64,000 nt of DNA, from NCBI GenBank assembly GCA_930367215.1, contig OV884056.1, forward strand, positions 40,424,308 to 40,488,307, given 5' to 3'. This document shows positions 42,386-54,108 of the stretch, piece after piece (the first letter of the stretch is position 1; every line of letters starts with the position of its first letter). The notes under the pieces are model-generated. The model made no database searches and had not been told where the DNA came from. It worked only from the letters and a program-made list of their open reading frames with translations. Origin of the DNA: Pollenia angustigena (Eukaryota > Arthropoda > Insecta > Diptera > Polleniidae). The translations under genes and the position numbers were made by a program.

Positions 42386-44820
42386 CATTGCAACAATTGC
42401 CAATGCATCTATTACGAATACTTCGACAAACTTAATGTCAAAACTATGATGTTGTTGGTGTTGCCACAATAAAAAACAAAGTTCTTGCTGAAAAAATCCG
42501 TTATAAAATTCTAAAGTTTTTTTTTGGCGGACATTTACATATATCAAGAAAAGGTGATATCTAAAACCATCTTTCGACATATTTATTCTTTTAATATTTA
42601 AGTTTTAGCCAGTAAATCTGTTACAATACAATACGAAACTCTAAGTTAATCTTTAAAATTAAATGTTTTAAAGTCCACATGCTCTTTGAGTTTTTATTTT
42701 AAATTATTAATTATTTCGGCTTAATTTAAACTATAAATGTTATTTTAAAAATTTTTTTTGTTGGAATTTAATTTTGTGTATAGTCAGTCATCCAAACTCT
42801 GAAAGTATTGGTACTGAAATCTCGTTGTAAATATAATCCCAATATAAAAACTGTCACAGAAAACTTTAGTTTTTTAAATATTTTTTAAAACTGAGTCACA
42901 AAGAATACTTTAAAGTTACTTTTTTTTAACTGGCAATTAAGTTGATATGCAGGTTTTCTTATAAGCTCCCGCTGCGTTCCGCTGCATACGTTTTCGTTAA
43001 CGCAAACTACTAAAGTTGGGCAATTGTTTACGTACGTTGAGTTACTGATAGCTACAGTTTGTTTATTGGATTTGTTTTAAAAAAAATTGTTGTGTTATGT
43101 GCTATAATAAGTGATTCCAAGTATAACTTTTACAAAAACCGCAGATTTGATTTTAAGTTGCTAGTAAACTTTTTCCCCACATAGTGGCAGCACCATTAAA
43201 AGAATTTATTAAAAAATGAGAGAATCTTCTTGTAAACATTTAGAAGAAAAATGTTCTCGCTTAAAGACAAAAAAGTAGGGAAACAACACAGCACCTAGTT
43301 ATCAAAAATTGAACTCATTATGTTTGTGACAAAAACAAAATGTCAACAGAAGCTACAGGAAATAGAAAAAAAAATAATATAAAATAAAAAGTAAAATTTA
43401 ACAAAATAATCTAATAAATATAGTTATTGAGGAATTTGGCAAAATTATTTTTTTTTTTTTTAAATTAAGATTTAGCTTAAATAATTTACAATGTTTTTAA
43501 ATAAACTTGAATCTAAAAATGTGACGTATATAAACAGGATACAAACATTGTGCTTGTAATAATAAAAATTAGGGCTGGGAAATGACAGGACCATTAAAGC
43601 TGTTTGATGTCATCAGTAGTAATAGTAGAGTACAATAAAATTAATACTCAAACATTTCTCAGATACCTAATCACAACTGCTCTCTCCTTCATTTTCTCTC
43701 TGTATAAGGAAAATTTTAGAAAATAGAGCATAATCTTTTGGGTGTATTCGTTCATGCGCAAATGTTATTTAAAAAATTCTTACAATATTTGCAAAATTTT
43801 AAATAAATTCATATGTAAATGTCTCTTAACAAATTCCCAAAAACTCTCTCTTAAAAAATATTTTACTCTTTTAATACTCTTTCATATTCCAGTAAAAACT
43901 TCCAATAACACAGTTTTTTATTCATTGCAATCTCTCCAAGTTTGTAACTAACACATGGGCATGTTACGCTCTTAGCTTATAAATTCCTGTATTGAATTCA
44001 AATATTGTCCCAAAATGTTCTCATTTAACCTACTTCCTGTCTGTTTGTCCAAAATTATTTCTTTTTGTGTGCTTTCTACTCTCTCACCTTGTTTCTGCAG
44101 ATTCTCTGTTGACTTTCTTTACCTAATGCCCGCAAAAGGGAACAACAAACAGGGCAAAGAGAATAAAACAACAAGAAAAAAAAACAAAAACCGTCATCAC
44201 ATATTTTATGCATATTTTTGTTAACACTTTGGCATATCTACACGTCCTTTATATATTTTAAGCTTACAAATAATTACATTAATAACGATGCTTATAAAGT
44301 TGATTGTGATGATAATGACGATGTTGTTGTTATTTTTATGCTTAAGTTATCAAGGAAATTCTTTGTTTCTTCTTGATGATATTTTTTTTTTGTTATCCTA
44401 CGTTATTGCTGTCTTCTGGAGTTCTTAGTTTAATTTAATTCCTTATTCTAAAAATCCCTACTCACTTTTGTATACAGTGTCTTAGGTCAGAATGTGTCAT
44501 CTTTGTATGTTGCCACAAACTGTGAGTGAATGAGTGAGTGTTTGTATGTACGTTAGGTAAAATGATAATGACTTTTGGCGTAGATTCCTTGGCAGAGTCA
44601 ACTATGAATATTCAAAATTGAAAAGTTTTAATTTTGTCTAACATTCTTAGTAATTCTTGATTTATGCTAGAGTAGAAATCTGAGATAAAAAAACTAAAAA
44701 CTAAATATTATTAGATGATAGACATATCGGGCGCCAAGAGAAACCAAAATGGAACTTTAAAATATCCGGGTCAGTTTAACTATAAGTAAATATTCATATA
44801 AATATGCTTTAATAAAATAA
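42386..44820. other. Longest stretch without recognised elements, possibly host DNA
   Basis: A+T-rich, with a few less biased patches (42965-43030, 44080-44170, 44300-44330) and a CCCGCAAAAGGGAACAACAA run. I see no repeat partner in the window, no domain-bearing ORF and no tRNA. Confidence 0.35.
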
Positions 44821-45069
44821 TTTTAAAGTATTTACGCACAAAAAAAATGTGAATAACAGGAGTATACCATGATTGTATTTTAACAAAGCTAATGCTTATG
44901 GACAACCGTATTGTAGTTAAATATGACCATAATATGGTAAAATTGGCATGTATTTTTTACTTAGTTAACCATAATTTTGTAAATATTAAACACAATTTGT
45001 TTATAGATATGTACAAAATTACCAAAACTTATGTGAAAAATACCTATATTATTTTCCAAACTATGTTTG

Positions 45070-46490
45070 TTTGTTTCTTTGTTTGTATGTTGGTTTATAG
45101 ACTCCTTAACTACTGAACCGATTTTTCTGAAATTTTTTCAGTAACATCACGTGAGCCCTAAAAATAAAATAGGGTACTTATTTTTTCGATAGGGGCAGGG
45201 GAATTGGATGCCAATATTAAATATCACATATCTTAAGAGCTGCTGCAAGCATATTGTTCAACTTTTCGTAGTAGGATCTTTTAAGCCCCAAAATTTAAAT
45301 AAAATAGCAGCGGGGGAAGTGGTTTCCCCCCATAGGACGCCAATGTTTAATATCGCATATGAGTGAATCCATGTCAAACCGTTAAGTCGTTCGGCATCAT
45401 CACCTCCGATTTGAATGAAATTCAACACAAATGTTGAATGTTATTGGACTTTAACAAAACATAAATTTTCAGACCCCAGATTCTTTCGGCTTCCGAAATA
45501 TGACGTCATAAAAGATGAGAAAAATGTGAAAACACCTCAAAAGTCTCCTTACAAAAGGGGATAGAACTCTTGAACTACGCAAGATAATTTAGTTTTATTG
45601 GTATCGTTTTAAAGGTGAAAGTGCACCCTTTAAAATGATATGCATATTGTGTTTTTCTAAGAAAAGGTCAAAGCTCAATTATTGGGGTCTTGAGTTCAAA
45701 GCTCCATATCTAGAAAAGTATATTTTTTAAAATTCTTAAAAAAATATATGTTAAGTATTATACCCTCTTCAACATTTGCAGAAAATTTAAAGGTGGAGAC
45801 TCGATTGGTGTTAGAGTTATATACCAGAACGTGATTCTAAGTATGTTTTGTTTTCAAAAATCCCTTATTGTTGTTGTATTTTAATTATTTTTTTCAGTAT
45901 ATCTGGAGAACGGCAAGAGCCAAAGTTTCCAAATTTTGTACACAAATTTTAGTTATCAATACACACCATCCCACGAAATGTGGTCGGGATTGGAGAAGTG
46001 GGCGTGGTACCTCCCGTACAAGAAATATGCATATCATTTTTAAGGGTGCACTTTCACCTTTAAAACGATACCAAAAAAACTAAATTATCTTGCGTAGTTC
46101 AAGAGTTCTATCCCCTTTTGTAAGGAGACTTTTGTGTTTTTTTAAACATTTTTCACATTTTTATGACGTCATATTTCGGATGCCGAAAGAATGTGGGGTC
46201 TGAAATTTATGTTTTGTTTAAGTCCAATTACATATAACATTTGTGTTGAATTTCATTCAAATCGGAGGTGCTGATGCCGAAAATGCCATTTTTTCGTGAT
46301 GGTTTGACGTGTTTTAACTCATATCTAAAGAACTGTAATAGTGAGAATGTTCAAACTTTTCAGAAGTCACTTTTATGGTATACTACACTTTTGAAAATAA
46401 AAATAAAGCGGGTAGGCGCAGGGGGGAAATACCTCCCATAGGATGCATATATTAAATATCTCTCAACTTCAGAAGTGGTTAAAGCAGTGA
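45070..46490 (-). repeat. Partial inverted copy of the 6581-7930 repeat, interrupted
   Basis: Reverse of the same repeat: ATAGACTCCTTAACTACTGA, TTCGATAGGGGCAGGGGAAT, ATAGCAGCGGGGGAAGTGGT, then (after the insertion) CTGTAATAGTGAGAATGTTC, GCGGGTAGGCGCAGG and CATAGGATGCATATATTAAA. One tandem unit only. The insertion 45361-46320 splits it inside a GCATAT|CTTAAG motif. Confidence 0.8.
45361..46320. mobile_element. 960-bp element with ~290-bp terminal inverted repeats
   Basis: The left arm (45361-45650) and right arm (46024-46320) pair through GTCAAACC, GGCATCATCACCTCCGATTT, AAATATGACGTCATAAAA, GAACTCTTGAACTACGCAAG and CACTTTCACC. It starts GAGT and ends ACTC, flanked by ATAT (45357-45360 and 46321-46324). 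The uninterrupted repeat at 7152-7186 shows the empty-site sequence. The middle (45840-46020) is a mini-me-like fragment shared with 24900-25080. Both arms carry a perfect TGACGTCA. Confidence 0.8.
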
Positions 46491-46559
46491 ATATATTATG
46501 GTTACTAATTTTGGACATTTTTTGAATGAGCTTTTGAAGTTGTTTGAAGTTTTTTTTTT

Positions 46560-46925
46560 TTGTCATATACATTCCCGCGGCGTTGCCCGCCCAGAGTAAA
46601 TTTTTGACTAATTAAAAAGAAATATAAAGCCTGTTGGTTTTATTGTGCGTAGATTTATCTACATAAGTTTTAAATTTCATCAGAATCGAAATTGCCCATC
46701 TGTGGCCCTTTATATTCCTAGCTTTGAAAAACATATAAGCCCTGTGTGTTTTAACAACACTGATCTATCTATTTTAATTTCATCAAAATGGGGGAAATAT
46801 TTTCGAAGTGACAGCAATTCTTCGCTTTCGAATTCGGTCAGTGGGCGGTCGTGCGGAAAGACAGACTGGAGACGGAATGGATTAATTAATATTTTCTGAA
46901 TTTGGGCACGGAACCCTATCCTAGC
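46560..46925 (+). repeat. Dispersed repeat fragment (CCCGCGGCGTTGCCCGC)
   Basis: Starts ATTCCCGCGGCGTTGCCCGC and ends GAAAGACAGACTGGAGACGG, GGGCACGGAACCCTATCC. These end motifs recall a widespread class of insect dispersed repeats. The ORF at 46645-46899 is incidental. Confidence 0.45.
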
Positions 46926-46929
46926 AAGT

Positions 46930-48470
46930 ACTAGGCAGAGAAATACAAAGTGCCAAAAAAAACCCTCTTACAGTTTCTCATTCACTTAGGATTGCACTTA
47001 GGATTGCATGCTTAATTTGATATTTCTAGTTCCAATATTAATGGAAATTTAAAAAGTACCAGTCAATGAACGAAATAGCCCCTCTTACAGATTCGTATTC
47101 ACTCAGGACATTGCATGTTAAATTGAATGCTTGGTCCAATATTAACGGAAATTCAAAACGTACCAGCTAAAGAACAAAATAGTACCAAAAAGCCTCTCTT
47201 ACAGATTGTCATTCACTTTGGGCATTGCATGTTAAATTTTATGTTTCTAGGGCCAATACTAATGATAATAGCTAAAGAAAAAATAACTACCAAAAAGCCC
47301 AGTTATATACTACGTTTATACGCACCACTTATTCGCAAATAAATATATTGCAAGTAGAGAATATTGCCGCATAAACAGTGAATTAAATTTTTATTTGCGA
47401 ATAGCTAACTCACGAAAACAATTCCTGATTAACGACACTATTTGCAAATAAGATTTTAAGCATTGCCACACTTTTAAACGTTTTACGTTTTTATTTCGAT
47501 ATGGCACATTCATATAACAACAAAAGTAGAATTAAATCAAAACTGTGCAAATAATTTTAAAAATACACAATAATTTTTGATCTTTTCCATTTAAAAAATA
47601 AAAAGTTAATAAACATACAGTGCTACTAAATGAATAAATTTTCCATCTGGCATCACTTAAAAATAAGAATTTTCATTAAGAAATAGACATATAAAGAGTA
47701 AGTTAGTTAATCGCAAATAATTTTTATTCGCGAATAGGCTACGTATAAACGTAGTAATAGATTTTCATCCGCACAGGACCTTGGATACTTAACTTTATGT
47801 TCATAAGTCAAATATTAACGAAAAGAAAAAACTATCAGTTAAAGAGGGAAAAAGTACCAAATAGATCCTTTAATAGATTCAAATGTACTTAGGACTTTGC
47901 ATGTTTAATTTTATGTTTTAAGTCCAATACTAGCGGAAATTCAAGAGGTACGAGTTAAAGGCCAAAATTGTACTTAAAAGTTCCCCCATAGAGTCTTTTC
48001 ACTCAGGATATTACATGTAGGCTTTTATGTTGCAAGGTCCAATACTAGCTGTAATTAAAAAGTTCCAGCTCTACAACCAAAAAGCTAAAGAAAGAAATTT
48101 TATATCCCGTATTTCCCCGTTTTGGTACTTTTTTTCTGCCCATTGAAGTATCAAAAATTTCAACGTTGTAGTGGGAGCCCTTTAAATACGTCTATGCTAA
48201 AGCATGGAGAAAACTACTTGTAAAACTGGTACCAAAAATAGGTATGATTTTAACCCTTAAACCCATCGAGTTTCTAAAAAGTACCAAATTTGTATTTTTT
48301 GGATAAGCTTCAAACGTGATATAAAAGTACAAAAAAGTACCAAAATGCAAGTTTTACCTTTTAACTCCTAAAAAGGGCAGAATTTCAAAAAATTACCAGA
48401 AACCTGTGCACTTAGTTTTTTAAACAAAAACGATAATTATTACATTTGTTGTCTGTTTTAGAGATATCCG
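46930..48470 (+). repeat. ~116-bp tandem units with AAAGTACCAAAAAG motifs
   Basis: CTCTTACAG anchors lie at 46965, 47082 and 47198, with further decayed units near 47759, 47870 and 47985. Each has CATTCACTYAGGACATTGCA, TTAAATTTTATG, CCAATAYTAACGGAAATTCA and GTACCAG. From about 48110 the array passes into a related GTACCAAAA-rich stretch. A MITE sits inside at 47310-47754. Confidence 0.65.
47310..47754. mobile_element. 445-bp MITE with CTACGTTTATACG ends, TA target
   Basis: CTACGTTTATACGCACCACT on the left is mirrored by GGCTACGTATAAACGTAG on the right, with inner TTATTCGCRAATAA on both sides and TA duplications at 47308-47309 and 47755-47756. Non-coding, Tc1/mariner-type by its target. It interrupts the tandem array. 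Confidence 0.8.
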
Positions 48471-48633
48471 TGAGGTAAGAATAAGAGGTTAAGCGCCCCC
48501 TGGACTCTACCCTAAGCACTTTCGAGAGACGTGGAAAAATACCACGCAAACACATAACCTTTTTACAAAAAACCTTCTTAAAAAATTATTTATTTTAGAA
48601 TCTTTTAATTAAAAATTTAGAAAAATTAATATA

Positions 48634-48772
48634 CAGCCTGGCCCACGATATCGACAAGAACATTTCTTTCGTGTATTGTTATTGATAACAAAAACTAATT
48701 TTTGTTTTTTATTATTGTTTTCAATATAAATACGCGAAAAAAATGTTCTTGTCGACATTGTGCACCTGGCAG
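48634..48772. mobile_element. 139-bp hAT-type MITE with 8-bp TSD
   Basis: The left CAGCCTGGCCCACGATATCG and the complement of TGTCGACATTGTGCACCTGG..CAG form a ~36-bp TIR joined by AACAAGAACATTT-type pairing. TTAATATA lies on both sides (48626-48633 and 48773-48780). An 8-bp duplication is diagnostic of hAT. Confidence 0.85.
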
Positions 48773-48865
48773 TTAATATATTTAGGCCCGTTTTCACAAC
48801 TAACCGATAGCTAAAAGTAGACTTTAACCGGCCTTTAAAAAAATGATCCATTATTAAAACTTTAC

Positions 48866-49332
48866 CAAAAAGTAATTTTAATTTTTGGGACTACAAAATT
48901 TTAATTTCAAAAGATTTTGTTATTCGTGCTTAATTCCCAGTATTTTTTTCTTGACAAAAACACTTTAAATTTTTATTTTGTTTTTCTTAACCTACTTACA
49001 ACTACAATTAATGTTGAGAGAATTTCAACTAATTGTAGTGGGGAATGTCAGATGAGATGAACCCACTGTTGTTTATTTTTGATGTGTTTTGTTTAAGCTT
49101 TGATATTATTACAAGTAGAACTGTTGCTATAATTCTAATACGTTTAACAGTTTTATTTGGTTTAATATCTTTAGTTTTTCTAAAATCTTTATGGATGAAG
49201 TTTCCTGATGATCTGGCCTAAGCAACCAGTGAAATGCGCATATGAATAGCTTATCCCATCAACAATAAATTTGAAGTGTTTTTGTCAAGAAAAAAAACTG
49301 GGAATTAAGCACGAATAACAAAATCTTTTGAA
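48866..49332 (+). mobile_element. Family A element, copy 3, inserted in family E
   Basis: Long TIR: TTTAATTTCAAAAGATTTTG, TTATTCGTGCTTAATTCCCA, GTTTTTTTCTTGACAAAAAC on the left and the reverse on the right. The 13-bp sequence ATTAAAACTTTAC occurs just left (48853-48865) and at the right edge (49333-49345). Part of it may belong to the element end, so the true TSD could be shorter. Body close to 36190-36553. Confidence 0.75.
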
Positions 49333-49391
49333 ATTAAAACTTTACTTTAACCTAAAGTGACCGATAAAGTAAATAAAGGTTCATCCTACCT

Positions 49392-50090
49392 GTAGTGCGA
49401 TTCACTATGCTTTTTAAACCACAATTGTTTCGTTTTAAAATGTTAACCACAAAATTACCCATTTTGGTATTTACTAACACTTTTAACGACATCTGCTGGT
49501 GTTTAAAGCCAGCTGTTTCAGTCAGCTGTTATTTTTAACAAAACAAATTGTGGTTTATTAACACCAACATTTTTGGTGTGGTTAAATCCGCTTAGAAAGG
49601 TGTTTATTTATCGTTGTACCTATACAGTCGATTAACAATATGGCTTTTAGGTATTTAGCCTTAAATTTGTCCACTTCTTATTACCCACCAATTTTCAGTG
49701 GAGCTTATTATAAATTTTTTCTAAAGCAAACCATTTTACTCAAATAAAAATACAAAATTAATTTAATTAAATAAAATAAAAAAAATATTAAAATAATAAA
49801 ATAATAAAAATTTTTTATGTTTTATTCACTTTGCACAATATCATTTAAAATCTATAAATTAAAAGGTTTTTGTTTGGTTTTTTTATTCTTCTTTGTTATT
49901 TTATCCTATTTTGATGTTTCTCTTGGCAGAGTTGCCACGATATATTAATTAATTGAATGGAGAGAAATATAAAACAGTTTGCCGTGGTTATAAATAAGTT
50001 AGTGAATCACATAGTGGTTAGTGCAAACATCAAAATGTGTGGTTAAAGCTAACACTTTTTAAAGTGTTAAAAGTTAGTGAATTGCACTAC
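49392..50090. mobile_element. 699-bp element with GTAGTGCRATTCACTA ends, inserted in family E
   Basis: GTAGTGCGATTCACTATGCT at the left is mirrored by AAGTTAGTGAATTGCACTAC at the right, with paired inner blocks (TTAACACTTTT / AAAAGTGTTAA). Flanking family E sequence joins as CCTACCT and TGGTAG, so the target duplication is at most 1-2 bp or lost. Confidence 0.7.
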
Positions 50091-50180
50091 TGGTAGCTTA
50101 AAGCAAAGTTGTGACAATGGAACACTTTTTACACGGCCGAAAAAAATCCTACCTAAAGCTATCGGTAAGTTGTGAAAACA

Positions 50181-50624
50181 TCTTTAAAAGCTTATAGTTA
50201 TGGAACCGCTCAACCAAATTCCATAAGTGGCCAATAAAACAGTTCAAAAAGACTTGAATTTCCCAGATCCAAAGTTTCAATACTCTATTCGTAATGGTTT
50301 TATATCTATAAACGTTAAAAGTTTCTAGTGGACACACGGGTACCCGGTTATGCGTTTTACCGTAAAAAATATGAAAATTAACAATTTTGTCACTTAACGT
50401 TGTTTTTCGCGATAAGGACTCGATATGTCATATAATATTGCATTTTACAATTATCATTTATACATACGTTAAGATACTGCAAAAAAATCTTAACTACAGC
50501 TTTGGTTATAAGAAAATAAAACAAGTTTATACACAAAAAGAAAAATACTCGAATAAATCAAGTTTTTTATAATTACTTTAGTGCGAGTCGTATTTAAAAC
50601 TTCACGTGCAAAGAACACTGAATA
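50181..50624. other. Unassigned sequence
   Basis: No domain-bearing ORF or terminal repeats recognised. Confidence 0.35.
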
Positions 50625-51912
50625 ACACGCAGAGAAAAAACATGGTTGGGCATTGTTACGGCAACAAAACAATGTTTTATGTAACAATATATTGTTGTCG
50701 TACACAAACAATTGTTATTTTTATTTAATATCAACAATATTATAGTTAATGTAAACATATCAATGTTTATCGCAATTATAAATTTAAGTATTGTTGACCG
50801 AAAAATAATTATTTTTCTAACAACTAAATTATGATAACTTTCAAAACATATTATATTACTCACAACCATATCATGATATTTAATAGTCATAACATGATAA
50901 CTTTCTATACATTTATCATATTATGTTTAAGCTGCAATCAAACTATTTTTACTCTTATCATATTATGTTAGCGCCATTTGTAAAATAATTTTGAAGAAGT
51001 TGTGTCGTTTTTTTTTATTTGTGAGCGGTTAAACAATTAAAATATAAAATTCCATAAAAAATAAGTTTAAAGAAATTAAAAAATTAAAATCTTAGCGGAG
51101 TTCATTCGGTATTAGTGATGTAATAGTGCAAATGCAAAATATCGTAGTTTTTTGTAAAATCCAACAACAAAACACACAGAGATTTCATTATATTTTACAA
51201 AAGTGTTACGATATTTCTTTGGTTTTCATGGGCAACGGCGTATGTCTTAAAACATGTTTCAGAAAAGCCGAAAAACCATTCTAGATCAAACTATGGGCTA
51301 AGTATTGCACTTTTTAAACTTTGACATTTCGTTAAAAAATCGGAATTGATCCATCTTTTTTCAAAAACTTTATGAAAGATTTAAAAAGCGTTTAAAATTA
51401 GGCAATATGGCATCAACATCTCAAAATCGGCAAAATGGACATACGCGGTTGCCCATGAAAACCACAGATTTTGCAGTTGATCTTTTGCGAGTCTTATCTT
51501 GAACTCCGCTATTTGATTTACATTAAGAAAAATTGTATAAAGCCACAAAATAAAAAATCGATGCAAAAAAGTTTCAATTTATTTTATATTTTTAAGACAG
51601 TTATGAAAGTGGCTGTATCATAATATGATTGCTTCTAAATTTATTATGATTAACATGATGATAATATGATAACTTCTTAGCTTATTATGACTAACATGAC
51701 AATAACATGAGCATAACAATAATTTGATTTCTTATTAACTTAGTATGATAAACAGAATAATAATATGATTAAGGGAAAAATATTATTACGAGTATATTTA
51801 GTCATAATATGATTCAATAATAATATTAATATGGTGACTACAATCATGAATCTTATCATAATATGATGCTCTTAGAATATGTTTACCACAACCATGTTTT
51901 TTCTTTGCGTGT
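50625..51912. mobile_element. Family C element, 1288 bp, ACACGCARAGAAAAAACATGGTTG ends
   Basis: A 24-bp TIR with one mismatch: ACACGCAGAGAAAAAACATG on the left and CATGTTTTTTCTTTGCGTGT on the right. Subterminal regions are packed with TATCATATTATG / CATAATATGAT motifs in both orientations, and ACAATATATTGTTGTCGTAC lies near the left end. No transposase ORF. Relatives at 23943 and 26205-26600, and perhaps 58195-58340. Confidence 0.75.
51222..51466. repeat. 27-bp inverted repeat inside family C element
   Basis: TGGTTTTCATGGGCAACGGC (51222 on) is mirrored by GCGGTTGCCCATGAAAACCA ending about 51465, 26 of 27 positions paired, with ~190 bp between the arms. This may be a small separate MITE inside family C. 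Confidence 0.6.
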
Positions 51913-52009
51913 AGGAGAACTTTCGAAAAGCAATCACGGAATTTCTTGAAATAAGTATAAAATTCTTAAATCAAGTAAAAAAAAAAAATTAGACTTTTCG
52001 TTGTGTTTA

Positions 52010-52092
52010 ACCCTTCGGCTTACGCATGTTTTGATTTTCTATACACGTTGAAAAAAGTCTGGCCAGACTCATGTGTACCACGAAGGGTTTAA
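52010..52092. mobile_element. ~83-bp candidate mini-MITE with TTTAACCCTTCG ends
   Basis: TTTAACCCTTCGGCTTACGC at the left and ACCACGAAGGGTTTAAA at the right. TTAACCCTTY ends recall piggyBac (TTAA target plus CCCTTT). The length is very short and the interior unpaired, so this could be coincidence. Confidence 0.35.
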
Positions 52093-53195
52093 AAGTAAAT
52101 TTGAACTCTTGCTTCTCATTTAGTTTATATTTTTGGTTAAATATGTACATAAGATTTCTAAAGTAACAACCATATCGGGCAAGATGTTGGTGTTTTATCA
52201 TTCTGTAAGGTGTAATACGAGTAAGTAAATCAAACATAATAATTTTTTCTTTCTTATTCGGGATAAAATCAACTTTATATCTATATATTCCTCTACTGGA
52301 GCAAATGGCGCCAAAATCAACGTTATAATGCTTGAACCAAGCGCACTTTGAGATTGATTCCATTTTAGTTTGACTTAAATCAATTTCATTTTCGGATTAT
52401 TTAAAGTACGAAATCGGGATTGAATATCGATAATTTAAGTATTTTGCGATTAAAAATCCGTACTGGAATCAATCTTTCTGTACTTGATTCAAGAAAATCC
52501 ATACTTACCGTACTATTAATACTGCTTCGGATTAATTTGAGTACGGATGGATTGATTTTTCTTTTGAGTGTAAAAGGTTTGTGAAGCGGTTTTTCTATCT
52601 TTTATAAACCTGTTTTATTTTTTTTTGCAAATAAGGGGTTAAATATTAACCTCAAAAAATATTTATCACTAATCATAGATTCATCCGTAATTGGTTATAT
52701 GTTTAGCACTTAAACATGTTGTTATATTCTTAAAACGTATATCTAAACTTATGTTAATTTAATTTTATTGAAGGCAATCAACGATTCGCACAGCCAAATA
52801 TAGCAATTTTACTTGATATACCAATAAGAAACTGCAACTGTATGTTGATTTTTTTCTTTATTAAAAATAATTTCATATCGCCCAATTGATTAACAAATAT
52901 TGCAAGTTGCATTTTAACATTATTACATTGTGATTTTTAAAAATAAATATTACGTTTTAAGTATTTGCCCAAAATTATTCGCTATGGATTTTGAAAATAA
53001 TTAGAATTCCAACTACTTAAACGTACATTTATTATTTTGTACTAGAAATTGTTTATTTATGGAATATTTTTTTAACTGAATTTAATTCAAAATAATATTT
53101 CTCTCTCTCTCTTTTGCACCCGCACTAAAATTTCTGTATTATTTTACAATCTAATTGGATTCGCTCAAGAGTTTTATTACAATTTTGGGTTTTAG
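52093..53195. other. Unassigned A+T-rich sequence
   Basis: Includes a CT microsatellite (53100-53113) and a series of GATT / AATC motifs with short inverted pairs around 52380-52560, perhaps a decayed MITE (AATCAATTTCATT...GATTGATTTTTC). The 118-codon minus ORF at 52007-52363 has no recognisable domain. Confidence 0.35.
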
Positions 53196-53197
53196 TA

Positions 53198-54108
53198 ATG
53201 GGTGATTTTTTAAGAGCTATAGGAAAGTTTAAAAAAAAACACATAAAATTCAGAAAAATGCATGACATCTTTATTCGAATCGATAGTACGGTCCATATAA
53301 TTTAATGTTTGAAGAATATTTCATGCAAATGTTGACCGTGACTGCGCCTTAAATGGTCCATCCGCTTAGTCCAATTTTGGCATACTCTTTCCAACATTTC
53401 GGCCGGTATCTCATAAATAAATGCTTCAATGTTATCTTCCAATGAGTCATGTGTGTATAGACATGAGCTTTAACACAAAAAATAGTCTAAAGGCGTTAAA
53501 TCGCACGATCTAGGCGGCCAATTGACGGGCCCCGAACGTGAAATAAAATGTTCACCGAACTCGCCTCTCAATAAGTCCATTTTAAAGCGTGCTATGTGGC
53601 ATGTGGCACCGTCTTGTTGAAACCACATGTCATGAAAGTCCAGCTCTTGCATTTTGGGCAAAAAAAAAAGTTGGATATCATGTCACGGTACCGCTCACCA
53701 TTCACAGTTACGTTACGATTCGCATCATCTTTGAAGAAGTACGGTCCAATGATGCCACCAGCCCATAAACCATACCAAACTGTGACTTTTTCTGGATGCA
53801 TTGGTAGCTCTTGCAATGCTTCTGGCTGATCTTCACTCCAAAATCGACAATTCTGCTTATTAACGTACCCATTGAGCCAAAAATGAGCTTCGTCGCTGAA
53901 CACAATGAACACACGATGAACTTTCTTATCAGAGCACGCATTTTGATAATAAAATTCAATAATTTGCCATCGTTGTTTGTTTGTAAGACGATTCATGGTT
54001 AAATTATAGACCAAACTGAAGATGTTTGACAGTGAAACAAGACACGAAACGTGCGTCAGCTGTTTAAACCAGTGTTGCCAAAAAGATAATAGCTTAAAAA
54101 TCACCCGA
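53198..54108 (-). mobile_element. DD41D-type Tc1/mariner transposon, internally deleted, copy 2
   Basis: Minus-strand copy with ends matching 470-1367, flanked by TA at 53196-53197 and 54109-54110 (911 bp). It is the best-preserved of the three and carries both downstream catalytic aspartates. Confidence 0.87.
53302..53996 (-). pseudogene. DD41D transposase remnant, copy 2
   Basis: The ATG at 53996 opens MNRLTNKQRWQIIEFYYQNA. At KKVHRV the frame jumps in phase to FIVFSDEAHFWLNGYVNKQN, so the segment between the first helix-turn-helix and the first catalytic Asp is missing while the Asp (SDEAHF) is kept. GLWAGGIIGPYFFKDDANRN follows, then a frameshift at the A-run near 53664 and WFQQDGATCHIA (second Asp). 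The third block is WPPRSCDLTPLDYFL; 41 residues separate the QQD and LTPLD aspartates. A TGT replaces the expected W codon after LDYFL and a stop follows. Not functional. Confidence 0.87.

Larger units (their letters stand above)
48785..50180. mobile_element. Family E palindromic MITE, copy 2, split by two insertions
   Basis: The outer pieces match 1653-1871: GGCCCGTTTTCACAACTAAC at 48785 and AGCTATCGGTAAGTTGTGAA near 50158-50178. Removing 48866-49332 and 49392-50090 restores an element of about 230 bp with the same central CCTACC dyad. Confidence 0.8.

Noticed and set aside
52007..52363. 118-codon minus-strand ORF
   Set aside because: Its C-terminal end overlaps a candidate mini-MITE and no domain is recognisable.
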